DNA of 64,000 bases from Blastococcus sp. TML/M2B (GCF_016612865.1 NZ_JAENZZ010000002.1:1-64000); one strand, 5' to 3'. Positions 54,452 through 63,077 are shown, counted from the first letter of the stretch. Notes: generated by a model from the sequence alone, not told the origin. Numbers and translations: made by a program.

Positions 54452-54934
54452 TCAGCTCAGCGGGCGCCCGTCGGGGCCGCGGAGCACCTCGCCCTCGATC
54501 ACCAGCGGTGAGGTGCGGACGTCGTCCCGGCGGGGCATCTGCGCCGTCCGGACGCTGTCCACGCGGACCGGCGGGCGCATCCCGACCGGCAGCCGGGAGG
54601 AGATGAGCCGGACCAGCAGCGCCCGGACCAGGGACCGGGTGCCGGGCAGCAGGCAGAGCAGGCCGAGCACGTCACCGATGAACCCGGGCAGCACCATGAG
54701 CAACCCGCCGACGGCGATGAGCCCGGCGTCGCCCAGCTCGCGCCCCGCGGACGCGCGGCGGGTGCGGGCGCTCTCGCGCAGCTCGGTCAGCGCCTTGGTG
54801 CCCTGGCGGGCCAGCAGCGCCCAGCCCAGCGCGCTCGTGGCCAGCGCCGCGAGCACCGTGAGCCCCGCGCCGATCCACTGCGCGACGAGCACGAAGACGA
54901 TCACCTCGGCCAGTGCGAGGAGCCCAGCAGCCAT
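54452..54934 (-). CDS. fxsA: FxsA-like membrane protein
   Basis: FxsA was found as a suppressor of phage F exclusion in E. coli; its cellular role is unknown. The 160-residue protein has membrane segments LLALAEVIVFVLVAQWIGAG and LTVLAALATSALGWALL, then LIAVGGLLMVLPGFIGDVLGLLCLLPGTRSLV. The LMVLPGFIGDVLGLLCLLPGTR motif is diagnostic. The C-terminal tail is cytoplasmic. ATG 54934. lnt lies 41 bases upstream on the same strand; the two are probably co-transcribed. Confidence 0.88.
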   Translation of the reverse strand: MAAGLLALAEVIVFVLVAQWIGAGLTVLAALATSALGWALLARQGTKALTELRESARTRRASAGRELGDAGLIAVGGLLMVLPGFIGDVLGLLCLLPGTRSLVRALLVRLISSRLPVGMRPPVRVDSVRTAQMPRRDDVRTSPLVIEGEVLRGPDGRPLS

Positions 54935-54975
54935 GCGCAGTCGTCGTCCCACGGGAGGTCCAACGCTCGACGGGC

Positions 54976-56718
54976 TCAGGGTGCTCCCGCGGCGGCGCGG
55001 AACTTCCGCCGCTGCACGAGCGCCGCGCCGAGCGCGGCCAGGCCGAGCGCCGTGAGCGCCCACTCCGGAGCGGCGCCCAGTCGGCTCGCCACGCTGCGGG
55101 AGTCGCGCTGGGCGATCTCCTCGACGAAGACGTCGGGGGTGAACAGCTCCGAGGAGCGGACGACGGTGCCGTCGGGGGCGACGACGGCCGAGATCCCGCT
55201 CGTGGCGACCACGGCCACCGTGCGGCCGTGCTCGACCGCCCGCAGCCGGCTCATGGCCAGCTGCTGCTCACTCTCGGCCGTGTAGCCGAACGTGGCGTTG
55301 TTGGTCTGCACGACGAGCATCCCCGCGCCCGCGACGTCGGAGACCAGCCCGTCGTAGACCACCTCGAAGCAGATGAGGTCGCCGACGCGGATGCCGCCGA
55401 TGTCGAGCAGCCCCGGCTCGTCGCCGGCCTTCTGGTCGGTGACCCGGTCGACGTCGGCGCTGAAGAACCGGAAGAAGCTGCGGGCCGGCACGTACTCGCC
55501 GAGCGGGACGGGGTGCCGCTTGACGTAGGTCTCCCCCGGCCCCTCCTCGGGGTCCCAGACGATCGCGGTGTTGCTGATGAAGCGGCCCGGCCCCTGGACG
55601 ACCGCCCCGACCAGGATCGGGGCATCGATCGCCCGGGCCGCCCGGTCGATCTGCGCGGCGGCGTCGTCGTTGCGGTAGGGGTCGATGTCGGAGCTGTTCT
55701 CCGGCCACAGGACGACGTCGGGCTGCGGCTGCTCCCCCGCCCGGACGGCGTCCGCCAGCTCCAGCGTGCGCTGGACGTGGTTGTCCAGCACGGCCCGGCG
55801 CTGGGCGTTGAAGTCCAGGCCCGCGCGCGGCACGTCGCCCTGGATGACCGCGACCGTGGCCGTGGGCCCGCCGTCGGTGAGCGATGCGCCGGGCAGGGGC
55901 AGCCAGGCCAGGGCACCGAGCAGCGGGACGGCCACCGCCGCGGCCAGGGCGCCGGCCAGGGACCGGGCGGCCGCGCGCCGCCCGCTCCCGGTGGAGCGGC
56001 GGATCCGGACCGCGGCGAGGACGGCCGCGGCGAGCAGCGTGCCGATCAGGGCGACGGCGAAGCCGACGAACGGCACCCCGCCGTACGCGGCGAAGGAGAG
56101 CAGCGGGCCGTCGGTCTGGCTGAACCCGAGCCGACCCCAGGGGAACCCGCCGAGGACGAACCGGCCGCGCAGCGCCTCGTCGGCCACCCAGAGGGCCGCC
56201 GCCCACAGCGGCCACCAGCGCAGCCGGGAGGTCAATGCCGTGGCGGCGCCGAGCAGGCCGAGGTGCAGCGCCTCGAACACCGCGAGCGCGAGCCACGGGA
56301 AGGGCCCGACGTAGACGCCGGTCCACGACAGCAGCGGGACGAAGAAGCCGAGACCCAGGACCAGTCCGAGCCAGAACCCACCGCGGGCGCTGCGCCCGTG
56401 GACGGAGAGTGCGAGCGCGGCCGGCCCGAGGACGGCCAGCGGGACGAGGGCGGCGCCGGGGAACGCCAGGCACGTGGCCAGTCCGCCCAGGGCAGCCAGC
56501 AGCGTCCGCCACGGCCAGCGGCTGCCGGCGCGCGCGGCGGGGTCGCCGTCCGGCTCGGGCGCGGCTCGCAGCAGCGCCCCAGGTGCTGCGGCCACGCGCG
56601 CCCTCCCGGGACGGTCGTCCCGGCTGCGACCGGGGTGGTCCCAGGAGCCGGGGGGTGCCCCGCACCGGTCGGACGGGGGGTCGGGACCGCTGCGCTCGCC
56701 GCGGCCCTGACCCAGCAT
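54976..56718 (-). CDS. lnt: Apolipoprotein N-acyltransferase
   Basis: Lnt adds the third acyl chain to lipoproteins at the membrane. The 580-residue protein has an extra Arg/Gly-rich N-terminus (about 65 residues), then about seven membrane helices (RTLLAALGGLATCLAFPGAAL, FWLGLVLGLGFFVPLLSW). The nitrilase domain has its triad: Glu in VVLWPENSSDIDP, Lys in TYVKRHPVPLGEYVPAR, Cys in GDLICFEVVYDGL. A final membrane helix ends it. ATG 56718 is chosen because GGAGG lies just before it; the open frame runs further upstream without a family match. Unlike mycobacteria, no polyprenol mannosyltransferase (Ppm1) domain is fused or adjacent. Confidence 0.93.
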   Translation of the reverse strand: MLGQGRGERSGPDPPSDRCGAPPGSWDHPGRSRDDRPGRARVAAAPGALLRAAPEPDGDPAARAGSRWPWRTLLAALGGLATCLAFPGAALVPLAVLGPAALALSVHGRSARGGFWLGLVLGLGFFVPLLSWTGVYVGPFPWLALAVFEALHLGLLGAATALTSRLRWWPLWAAALWVADEALRGRFVLGGFPWGRLGFSQTDGPLLSFAAYGGVPFVGFAVALIGTLLAAAVLAAVRIRRSTGSGRRAAARSLAGALAAAVAVPLLGALAWLPLPGASLTDGGPTATVAVIQGDVPRAGLDFNAQRRAVLDNHVQRTLELADAVRAGEQPQPDVVLWPENSSDIDPYRNDDAAAQIDRAARAIDAPILVGAVVQGPGRFISNTAIVWDPEEGPGETYVKRHPVPLGEYVPARSFFRFFSADVDRVTDQKAGDEPGLLDIGGIRVGDLICFEVVYDGLVSDVAGAGMLVVQTNNATFGYTAESEQQLAMSRLRAVEHGRTVAVVATSGISAVVAPDGTVVRSSELFTPDVFVEEIAQRDSRSVASRLGAAPEWALTALGLAALGAALVQRRKFRAAAGAP

Positions 56719-57107
56719 CCCACCTCCGCTCCCCCGGGGGCCGGCGACATCGCCCGGGCCCCCGGCCGTGCCGGAGCGGCTCACCAGCCTGGTCGCGCCG
56801 GCGGTCGTCTCCCCCGGTGGCGCGACTTCGGGCCGGACGGCCGGGCGCTGGCTGCGCGCGGCGCGACCGTTGTCTGATGACGCGCTCCGTGGGAGATCCC
56901 GCCGGGTGTCCCGGTCGTCCTCCCCCGATCTCACGCCGGGTCCTCGCAGCCCGGTCCGCGCGAGGACCCGGGGGTCCGCCGCGCCGGCCGGAGGGCCCGC
57001 ACGCTCGATCCGGGAAGTCACGACGCGGTGCTCCCGGTGTGGAACTGCAGGGACTGTAAGGACACTCCGCGCCCATTCGAATACCTACGGTGGTCATGGG
57101 AGGCACC
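56719..57107. other. Intergenic region between lnt and a small rightward ORF
   Basis: No gene is supported here. It holds the lnt leader on the minus strand and, at its right end, TACGGT (57086-57091), a candidate -10, followed by GGGAGG (57098-57103). The rest is GC-rich without clear repeats. Confidence 0.4.
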
Positions 57108-57215
57108 GTGACCGGATCGTTACCGCGCAGGGATCATTCGCGTCCCAGGGTGCCGGGCCCGCTCGACGTCCAGGGTGGCACCGACCGGGTGTCGGGCCGC
57201 CCGGGGCAGGGGTAG
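57108..57215 (+). CDS. Possible 35-residue small protein
   Basis: GTG 57108 has ribosome-binding site GGGAGG 4 bases before it and a -10 element TACGGT at 57086-57091. The product is very basic: VTGSLPRRDHSRPRVPGPLD... and ends RPGQG at TAG 57215. It lies just before the GNAT gene and could be a leader peptide. No homologue family is recognised. Confidence 0.3.
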   Translation: MTGSLPRRDHSRPRVPGPLDVQGGTDRVSGRPGQG

Positions 57216-57225
57216 CGGCTCCGGC

Positions 57226-57763
57226 ATGGACGGCGATTCCACTCCACCGCTGGAGAGCCGGCGGCTGCGACTGCGCCCCTGGACCACCTCGCCGGCCGAC
57301 CTCTCCCGGCTGGCGGACATCTACGGGCGCGACGAGGTCACCCGGTGGCTGGGCGGTCCGCCGACCGTGTCGCCCGCGGAACTGGTCGCGCGCTGGGCGG
57401 CGGTGCGCGCGGCGGACGACCGGTTCGGCTGCTGGGCGATCGAACCGCGGGACGCTGCCGACCGCCCAGCCGGGACGATCCTGCTCAAGCCGCTCCCGTC
57501 AGGGTGTAGGTGAGGTCGAGGTCGGCTGGCACCTGCACCCCGACTCCTGGGGGCACGGGTACGCGACCGAGGCGGCGCAGGCCGTCATCGAGCGCGCCTT
57601 CGCCGTGGGGGTGCCCGAGGTCTACGCCGTGGTCCGACCGGGCAACGAGCCGTCGCTGGCGGTGTGCCGGAGGCTGGGCATGACGCCGCTCGGGCGGATG
57701 ACCCGCTGGTACGACGTCGAGCTGGAGGCGTTCCGGCTCATGGCGCCGGTCGTCGTGGAGTAG
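57226..57763 (+). CDS. GNAT-family acetyltransferase, RimJ/RimL-like (frameshifted)
   Basis: From ATG 57226 reading gives LESRRLRLRPWTTSPADLSRLADIYGRDEV, GCWAIEPRD and TILLKPLPSG. Near 57503-57510 one base is extra. The other frame continues GEVEVGWHLHPDSWGHGYATEAAQAVIERAF and VYAVVRPGNEPSLAVCRRLGMTPLGRM to TAG 57763. The first half supplies the N-terminal strands and the second the acetyl-CoA loop (Q/R-x-x-G-x-G/A type, here SWGHGYATEA). Joined length is about 179 residues, the normal size. Relatives acetylate ribosomal proteins or small molecules. Confidence 0.82.
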
Positions 57764-57775
57764 CGGCGGTCGGGC

Positions 57776-58638
57776 TCAGCGACGACGCAGCAGGACGCCG
57801 ACGCGCTGCACCAGCGTCTTCTTGGCCGGCTTCGGCCCCTCGCCGGCGGCGCGGGCGGAGTCGGCGACGGCGGCCTCCTCCGGCGTGGGCGCGGTGCCGC
57901 CGAGGTGGACGGGCAGCCACCAGGTGTCCTCGGGGCCGGCCGGCTGGTCGGGGTAGGCGCGCTGGGCCTCGTCGAGGAGCGCCTCCATCGCGGCCCGGGT
58001 CCGACGCAGCAGCGGCTGCACCTTCTCCCCCGGCTCCGGGACGATCGGCTCGCCCAGGAACACCATCACGGGGACGCCGCGGCGCAGCTGCACCTTGTGC
58101 CCCTTGGTGGCGACGCGGTGCCCGCCCCAGACGGCGGCCGGGATGATCGGCACGTTCGCGTCGATGGCCATGCGGGCGGCGCCGGCCTTGAGGTCCTTGA
58201 CCGTGAAGCTGCGGCTGATGGTCGCCTCGGGGAAGACGCCGACGACCTCACCGTCCTTGAGCGCGCGGACGGCGGACTCGAACGCCGCCGCGCCGGCCTT
58301 GCGGTCGACCGGGATGTGCTTCATCGCCCGCATGAAGGGGCCGGCGAACCAGTGGCCGAAGACGGCCGACTTCGCCATGAAACGCACCAGCCGGTGCTGG
58401 GAGATCGCCCCCAGTCCGAGGAACGTGAAGTCGAAGAAGCTGACGTGGTTGCTGCAGATGATCGCGCCGCCGCTGGCGGGGACGTGCTGCGCCCCGCGCA
58501 GACGTCGAAGCGGAAGCGGAACAGGTGGAAGACGACCAGGCACATCCGGATCACGAACCGGTAGGGCCGGTCCCGGCGGTCCGGCGAGGCGCCGAACAGG
58601 TCTCCACGTACGACGTCGCGCCAGCTCGCGGTGTACAT
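57776..58638 (-). CDS. 1-acyl-glycerol-3-phosphate acyltransferase family (frameshifted)
   Basis: From ATG 58638 the protein starts MYTASWRDVVRGDLFG... and PYRFVIRMCLVVFHLFRFRFDV. Near 58494-58500 the frame changes (one base missing or two added) and continues GAQHVPASGGAIICSNHVSFFDFTFLG. The H-x4-D catalytic motif is NHVSFFD, and the glycerophosphate motif is GVFPEATISRSF (Ala where Gly is usual). The C-terminal part is VQPLLRRTRAAMEALLDEAQ and a basic tail. About 288 residues when joined. It likely adds the second acyl chain to lysophosphatidate or a related lipid. TAGGGT 6 bases before the ATG suggests a leaderless mRNA. Confidence 0.85.
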
Positions 58639-58644
58639 GAGCGG

Positions 58645-58650
58645 ACCCTA
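58645..58650 (-). promoter_or_regulatory. -10 element of acyltransferase gene (leaderless)
   Basis: TAGGGT on the minus strand lies 6 bases before ATG 58638. Confidence 0.45.
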
Positions 58651-58814
58651 ACCAACCCGGCGGCCCGCCGCCCGGGTGGTCTCCGGGCCGCCGGAGTACC
58701 CGAACGGCCGTCGTGGCTCCCGGTTCTCTGGTGACACGCCGCCCGGAGGGCGGCGTCACTCGACGACGGCAGATGACGACAAGCGACAAGGTGCATTATT
58801 GTTGGGGATAACGG

Positions 58815-58820
58815 TAGTGT
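58815..58820 (+). promoter_or_regulatory. -10 element of recombinase-like gene (leaderless)
   Basis: TAGTGT lies 6 bases before ATG 58827. The sequence just upstream (58791-58814) is AT-rich and contains TGTTGGGGATAACGG. Confidence 0.45.
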
Positions 58821-58826
58821 CCCGTC

Positions 58827-59682
58827 ATGGCGCGCGCATGGCAGCAGCCCCTGCCGGACATGCCGGCTCCCCCGGTCGAGCTGGCCTGGCGCCGGTGGCC
58901 GGTCCCGCCGGGGTACGAGGCGCAGTGGCGCCGGCTCGCGGACGCCGCTCTCGAGCTGGGTCTGGGTCCCGACCAGCTGGCCGGGACCGGGCTCGATCCG
59001 CCTCGCGGCGGCCCGCGGCTGGAAGCCGGCCACGGTGGCGCTCTACAGCAAGGTCGCCCGGTACGGCGGACTGGCGCTGACCCGGACGCCGACCCCCGAG
59101 CCCACTCCCCTGCGGCTGGAGCTGCGCCCGCTCACCGAACTCCGCGGGACCGATCCCGAGCACGTCCGGGCGGTGGCCTGGTGCGCGCTCGCGCTCGCGT
59201 GGCCGGCTCCGGTGGGCGTGTTCCGCTCGCTGCGCCGCGACCAGGTCCACGCCGGCACGCGCCGGCTGGTGCTCCGGACCGACGACGGCGAGTGGTCGGT
59301 CCCCGGTGCGCTGACCGCGTGGCACGCCTGGGAGGCGGTGCGGGAGCGCTACCCCGCGCTGGCGGCGAGCCCGTGGGTGCTGCCAGCGCTCCGGCGAGGT
59401 CCGGGGCTCGACTCCCGGGTCGGCGGGCGGCTGTCCAACCAGGCGCTGCAGGTGACCTTCGCCAAGCACGCCGGCCGCACGGCGCAGCACCTTCGGGCCA
59501 CCGCTCCCCCGTCGCGCGAGGGCGCCGCGGCGGAGCTGGCGGCCGCGTACCGCGAGCTGTCCTACGACTCCTACCGCCGGCTGGCGCTGGCCGCCGGGGC
59601 GACGCCGGTCGGTGCCCGTGGCGTGGTGCGCGCCGGGCGGTCGGTGGCGCGGTCCTCGCGGGTGTCCCGCCGGGCGGGCTGA
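58827..59682 (+). CDS. Protein resembling a catalytically degenerate tyrosine recombinase (frameshifted)
   Basis: From ATG 58827 it reads MARAWQQPLPDMPAPPVELAWRRWPVP... LGPDQLAGTGLD. An extra C near 58996-58999 shifts the frame; the continuation is RLAAARGWKPATVALYSKVARYGG and on to TGA 59682, about 285 residues. AARGWKPATVALYSKVARYGG resembles a core-binding (SAM-like) domain, and ALAWPAPVGVFRSLRRDQV sits where integrases have their first Arg region. The HxxR, His and Tyr active residues are not found, so it would bind DNA without cutting. The assignment rests on layout only. The tail is basic (RAGRSVARSSRVSRRAG). Confidence 0.5.
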
Positions 59683-59707
59683 GCGCCGGTCGCTCGGGCC
59701 GTCGACC

Positions 59708-60871
59708 TCACAGCAGGGACAGCTGCTCGCCGGCCTCCTCGGACTCGCGGGGCCGCCCGGGCTCCGGCTTCTCCGTTGCGGCAGGGGTCGCCGTCCGGTC
59801 CTTCGGCCGGACGCCGGGCATCCCGCCGGACGGCAGGCTGCCCGCCGGGAACCCGACCTCCTCGTCGCCCGGGACGCCGGTGGCGATGGCGGGATCCACC
59901 CCGCGCGCCGCTCCCCCGGACTGCCGGTCCAGGCCGTGCCGGGCGAGCAGCGGCGCGACGCGGGCGGCCAGCCAGGTGCGGTACTCGGCCGAGACGTAGG
60001 CGCGGCGGGCGTACATCCGCTCGTAGCGCGGCACCAGCTCCGGGTGCGCGGCGCGCAGCCAGGCCATGAACCACTCGCGGGCGCCCGGGCGCAGGTGCAG
60101 CGGGATGACCGTCACCCCGGTCGCGCCGGCCGCGGCGATCGCCCCGAGGGCCGTGTCGAGCGACTCCTCGTCGTCGGTCAAGCCGGGCAGCACCGGCGCG
60201 AGGAAGACGCCGCACGGCAGTCCGGCGTCGGCGAGCGCCCGCACGAGGTCCAGCCGCGCCCGGGGTGTCGGCACTCCCGGCTCCAGAGCGGTGTGCAGCT
60301 CGTCGTCCCAGATCGCCATCGAGACGCCGAGCCCGAGCGGCACCTGCCCCGCGGCCTCGACGAGCAGCGGCACGTCCCGCCGCAGCAACGTGCCCTTGGT
60401 GAGGATGGAGAACGGCGTCCCCGACCCGGCCAGCGCCTCGATCACCCCCGGCATGAGCCGGTACCGCCCCTCCGCCCGCTGGTAGGGGTCGGTGTTCGTG
60501 CCCAGCGCGACGTGCTCGTGCGTCCACGACGGCCGGGCCAGCTCGCGGCGCAGCACCTCGACCAGGTTGGTCTTCACGACGACCTGGGCGTCGAAGTCCC
60601 GCCCGGAGTCGAACTCGAGCCATTCGTGCGTCTTGCGAGAGAAGCAGTAGACACATGCATGGGAGCAACCCCTGTAGGGGTTGATCGTCCACGGGAACGG
60701 CATCGCGGAGTCGCCCTGCACGCGGTTGAGCGCCGAGCGGGACCGCACCTCGTGGAAGGTCAGGCCGGGGAACTCCGGCACCCGCACGCTCCGCAGCAGG
60801 CCGCGGATGCTCGGCATGCCGGGCAGCGTCGAGGTGTCCTCGACGTCGAGCCGCTGTGCGTCCCACCGCAT
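59708..60871 (-). CDS. Rv2578c-family radical SAM protein
   Basis: The 387-residue protein carries the 4Fe-4S site C-x3-C-x2-C in NPYRGCSHACVYCFSRKTHE (about residues 48-67) in a radical SAM barrel. Following motifs include FDAQVVVKTNLVEVLRREL, VALGTNTDPYQRAEG and GVSMAIWDDELHTALEPG. A disordered tail of about 80 residues ends EEAGEQLSLL, resembling a beta-clamp-binding peptide (QLSLL), which would suit a DNA-repair protein. The family is named after mycobacterial Rv2578c, a LexA target. ATG 60871 or ATG 60880 may start it; a LexA box lies immediately upstream. It may act as a photoproduct-lyase-like repair enzyme (inference). Confidence 0.88.
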   Translation of the reverse strand: MRWDAQRLDVEDTSTLPGMPSIRGLLRSVRVPEFPGLTFHEVRSRSALNRVQGDSAMPFPWTINPYRGCSHACVYCFSRKTHEWLEFDSGRDFDAQVVVKTNLVEVLRRELARPSWTHEHVALGTNTDPYQRAEGRYRLMPGVIEALAGSGTPFSILTKGTLLRRDVPLLVEAAGQVPLGLGVSMAIWDDELHTALEPGVPTPRARLDLVRALADAGLPCGVFLAPVLPGLTDDEESLDTALGAIAAAGATGVTVIPLHLRPGAREWFMAWLRAAHPELVPRYERMYARRAYVSAEYRTWLAARVAPLLARHGLDRQSGGAARGVDPAIATGVPGDEEVGFPAGSLPSGGMPGVRPKDRTATPAATEKPEPGRPRESEEAGEQLSLL

Positions 60872-60881
60872 GGCATCCATA

Positions 60882-60895
60882 CGAACACGTGTTCG
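60882..60895 (-). promoter_or_regulatory. LexA (SOS) box
   Basis: CGAACACGTGTTCG is a perfect palindrome and matches the actinobacterial LexA consensus CGAAC-N4-GTTCG exactly. It is centred about 8 bases before ATG 60880 and 17 before ATG 60871, so LexA would block the promoter until DNA damage. No other full match was noticed in the window. Confidence 0.85.
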
Positions 60896-60965
60896 AATCG
60901 ATGTCCAGTCCGGTCGGTGCGCCGCGCGACGAGGGTCCGCGCCGCCGTCAGGGTTCGCGCGGCCG

Positions 60966-61409
60966 TCAGGGCTCGAGGTCGACGCGGACCAGGCAGACCC
61001 CGCGGGCCACGTCCGCCGCCGACCTGTCCGGCTGGAGCCCCAGCGCACGCCGGGCGGCCGGCGCCCCGGCGAGGTAGGTGGTGAGCCCTGCCGCGACCTC
61101 GTCCGGCCGCTCCGCGCCGACGACGGCGACGGCCCGTGCCCGCAGGTGCTCCCCGGCCAGCCAGAGGTCGACCTCCTGGGGCTCGCGCAGGTTCCGCCAC
61201 CAGGTCTTGGCCTCGGGCCGCCCGACCAGCACCCACGCCGTCGGCCCCGACCGCACGTACTGGCAGACCAGCTCGTGATCCAGCCCGGTGCGCCGGCCGG
61301 TGTAGCGGAGCACGGCCAGGCGGCGGCCGAGCCGACGTCCCGGGCGGCCCTTCAGCAGCGGCCGCAGCACCGGGTTGACCACGCGGTTGGTCAGGACGTG
61401 TCCGGCCAT
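60966..61409 (-). CDS. Deazaflavin (F420)-dependent nitroreductase-fold protein
   Basis: The 147-residue split-barrel protein begins GHVLTNRVVNPVLRPLLKG. The F420-binding region is LAVLRYTGRRTGLDHELVCQYVRSGPTAWVLVG then PEAKTWWRNLREPQEVDLWLAGE, the W-x-x-N-L-x-x-P motif of the Ddn family. This family includes the pretomanid-activating enzyme and quinone reductases. ATG 61409 is fixed by TAGCCT (minus strand 61421-61416) 6 bases before it; that -10 includes the TAG stop codon of the upstream Lrp gene. Confidence 0.85.
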   Translation of the reverse strand: MAGHVLTNRVVNPVLRPLLKGRPGRRLGRRLAVLRYTGRRTGLDHELVCQYVRSGPTAWVLVGRPEAKTWWRNLREPQEVDLWLAGEHLRARAVAVVGAERPDEVAAGLTTYLAGAPAARRALGLQPDRSAADVARGVCLVRVDLEP

Positions 61410-61415
61410 GCGCGC

Positions 61416-61421
61416 AGGCTA
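61416..61421 (-). promoter_or_regulatory. -10 element of nitroreductase-like gene, overlapping the lrp stop
   Basis: TAGCCT on the minus strand lies 6 bases before ATG 61409. Its first three bases are the stop codon of the preceding gene. Confidence 0.4.
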
Positions 61422-61895
61422 GAGCGGAGGCCGGTCCTCGAACACGGTGGAGAGCACGACGGTCGTGCGGGTGGAGACGTTCGCCGTCGTCCGGATCTCC
61501 CGCAGCAGCACCTCCAGGGCGTCGGGCGAGGCCACGCGCACCTTGAGGATGTAGCTCTCCTGCCCCGCGACCGCGTGGCACTCCTCGATCGCCGGCAGAT
61601 GGGCCAGCAGCGCCGGGGGGTCCTCCGTCTGCGCGGCGATCGGCGAGATGGAGACGAACGCGGTGAGCGGGAGGCCCAGCAGCTTGGGGTCCAGGCTCGC
61701 CCGGTAGCCGGTGATCAGCCCGCGCTGCTCCAGCCGGCGCACCCGCTGGTGCACCGCGGACACCGACAGCCCGACCCGCTCCGCCAGCTCGGTGTAGCTC
61801 GCCCGCCCGTCCCGGGCCAACGCCGAGAGCAGCGCGCGGTCCACGTCCCCCGCGGGCGGCGCGCCGTTGTCAGCCGGGGAGTTCGACGAGCTCAC
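61419..61895 (-). CDS. Lrp/AsnC-family transcriptional regulator
   Basis: The 158-residue regulator has its helix-turn-helix at about residues 18-65 (VDRALLSALARDGRASYTELAERVGLSVSAVHQRVRRLEQRGLI). The RAM ligand domain follows: LTAFVSISPI, IEECHAVAGQESYILKVRVASPDALEVLLREI. Such proteins sense amino acids. GTG 61895 lies inside the 3' end of the M24 peptidase gene, a 26-base overlap, so the pair is coupled. It may control the peptidase or amino-acid genes such as ald (inference). Confidence 0.9.
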   Translation of the reverse strand: MSSSNSPADNGAPPAGDVDRALLSALARDGRASYTELAERVGLSVSAVHQRVRRLEQRGLITGYRASLDPKLLGLPLTAFVSISPIAAQTEDPPALLAHLPAIEECHAVAGQESYILKVRVASPDALEVLLREIRTTANVSTRTTVVLSTVFEDRPPL

Positions 61896-63024
61896 GCGGA
61901 CCGACGTTCAGCGAGCGGACACCGTCGTCGGTGCACACCACGATGTCCTCGATGCGGGCGCCGCAGCGCCCCGGCAGGTAGATGCCGGGCTCGATCGAGA
62001 ACGCCATGCCCGGCTCCAGCGGCAGGTCGTTGCCCTCGACGAGGTACGGCGCCTCGTGGGAGTCCAGCCCGATCCCGTGCCCGGTGCGGTGGATGAAGTG
62101 CTCGCCCCAGCCGGCATCGGCGATGACCTGCCGGGCCGTGGCGTCCACCTGCTCGGCGGTCACCCCCGGGCGGACGACGGCGACCGCAGCCTGCTGCGCG
62201 GCGTGCAGGACGCCGTACCACTCGGCGACGTCGGCAGCGGCGCTGCCGCCGACGACGTAGGTGCGGGTGCAGTCCGACCGGTAGCCGGTCGCGGTCTCAC
62301 CCCCGATGTCGACGACGACGACGTCGCCCGCCTCGATCGTGCGGTCGGACAGCTCGTGGTGCGGGCTGGCGCCGTTCGGCCCCGACCCCACGATCGTGAA
62401 GTCGACGCCGACGTGCCCCTCCTCGAGGATCGCCGCGGCGATGTCCGCGCCCACGGCCGCCTCGGTGCGGCCGACGGTCAGGAACTCGGCCATGCGGGCG
62501 TGCACCCGGTCGATCGCGGCGCCGGCCAGGGCGAGCTCCTCGACCTCCGCGGGTGTCTTGACCATCCGCAGCCGGTCCAGCACCGGGCCGGCCAGCTCGA
62601 GCGCCGAACCGGGCAGCGCGCGCTGCACGCCCAGGGCGTGCTCGGCCCAGGTGCGGGCACCCACGGCCACGCGGGTGGGGGCCGTACCGAGCCGCGCCGT
62701 CGCGGCGTCGGCGAGCAGTGCGAACGGGTCCTGCGTCTCGTCCCAGGCGAGCACCTCCAGGCCCAGGGCGCCCGCGGGGCTGACCTCGACCATCGGCGCC
62801 TCGAGCCGCGGGACGACGAGGAAGGGCTCGCCCTCGCGCGGCACGGCCAGGGCGGTCAGCCGCTCCATGGCGTGCGCGTCGTAGCCGGTGAGGTAGCGCA
62901 GGTCCGACCCCGGCGTGAGCACGAGCAGGTCGGTGCCCGAGCCGGCGGCCAGGGCGCGGGCGGCGTGCACCCGGTCCACGGTCACGAGCGGGCCGGTGCG
63001 CCGCGGAACGGATGCGGTTGCCAC
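61870..63024 (-). CDS. M24 family metallopeptidase (Xaa-Pro aminopeptidase-like)
   Basis: The 384-residue pita-bread enzyme has all five metal ligands: Asp in VVVVDIGGE, Asp in YRSDCTRTYVV, His in HRTGHGIGLD, Glu in FSIEPGIYL and Glu in GARIEDIVV. The N-terminal creatinase-like domain (residues 1-150) carries LRYLTGYDAHAMERL. It removes N-terminal residues next to proline or cleaves dipeptides. GTG 63024 is fixed by TAGTCT on the minus strand (63036-63031), 6 bases before. It overlaps the Lrp gene. Confidence 0.92.
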   Translation of the reverse strand: MATASVPRRTGPLVTVDRVHAARALAAGSGTDLLVLTPGSDLRYLTGYDAHAMERLTALAVPREGEPFLVVPRLEAPMVEVSPAGALGLEVLAWDETQDPFALLADAATARLGTAPTRVAVGARTWAEHALGVQRALPGSALELAGPVLDRLRMVKTPAEVEELALAGAAIDRVHARMAEFLTVGRTEAAVGADIAAAILEEGHVGVDFTIVGSGPNGASPHHELSDRTIEAGDVVVVDIGGETATGYRSDCTRTYVVGGSAAADVAEWYGVLHAAQQAAVAVVRPGVTAEQVDATARQVIADAGWGEHFIHRTGHGIGLDSHEAPYLVEGNDLPLEPGMAFSIEPGIYLPGRCGARIEDIVVCTDDGVRSLNVGPRELVELPG

Positions 63025-63030
63025 GCGCGC

Positions 63031-63036
63031 AGACTA
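63031..63036 (-). promoter_or_regulatory. -10 element of M24 peptidase gene (leaderless)
   Basis: TAGTCT on the minus strand lies 6 bases before GTG 63024. Confidence 0.45.
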
Positions 63037-63077
63037 ACCGCGGCCCCGGGGCGGCTCCGCACGTCCCGGCCGGCGGC

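Noticed and set aside
54976..57021. Longer lnt reading frame starting near 57021
   Set aside because: The extra 100 codons have no family similarity or ribosome-binding site, whereas ATG 56718 has GGAGG just before it.
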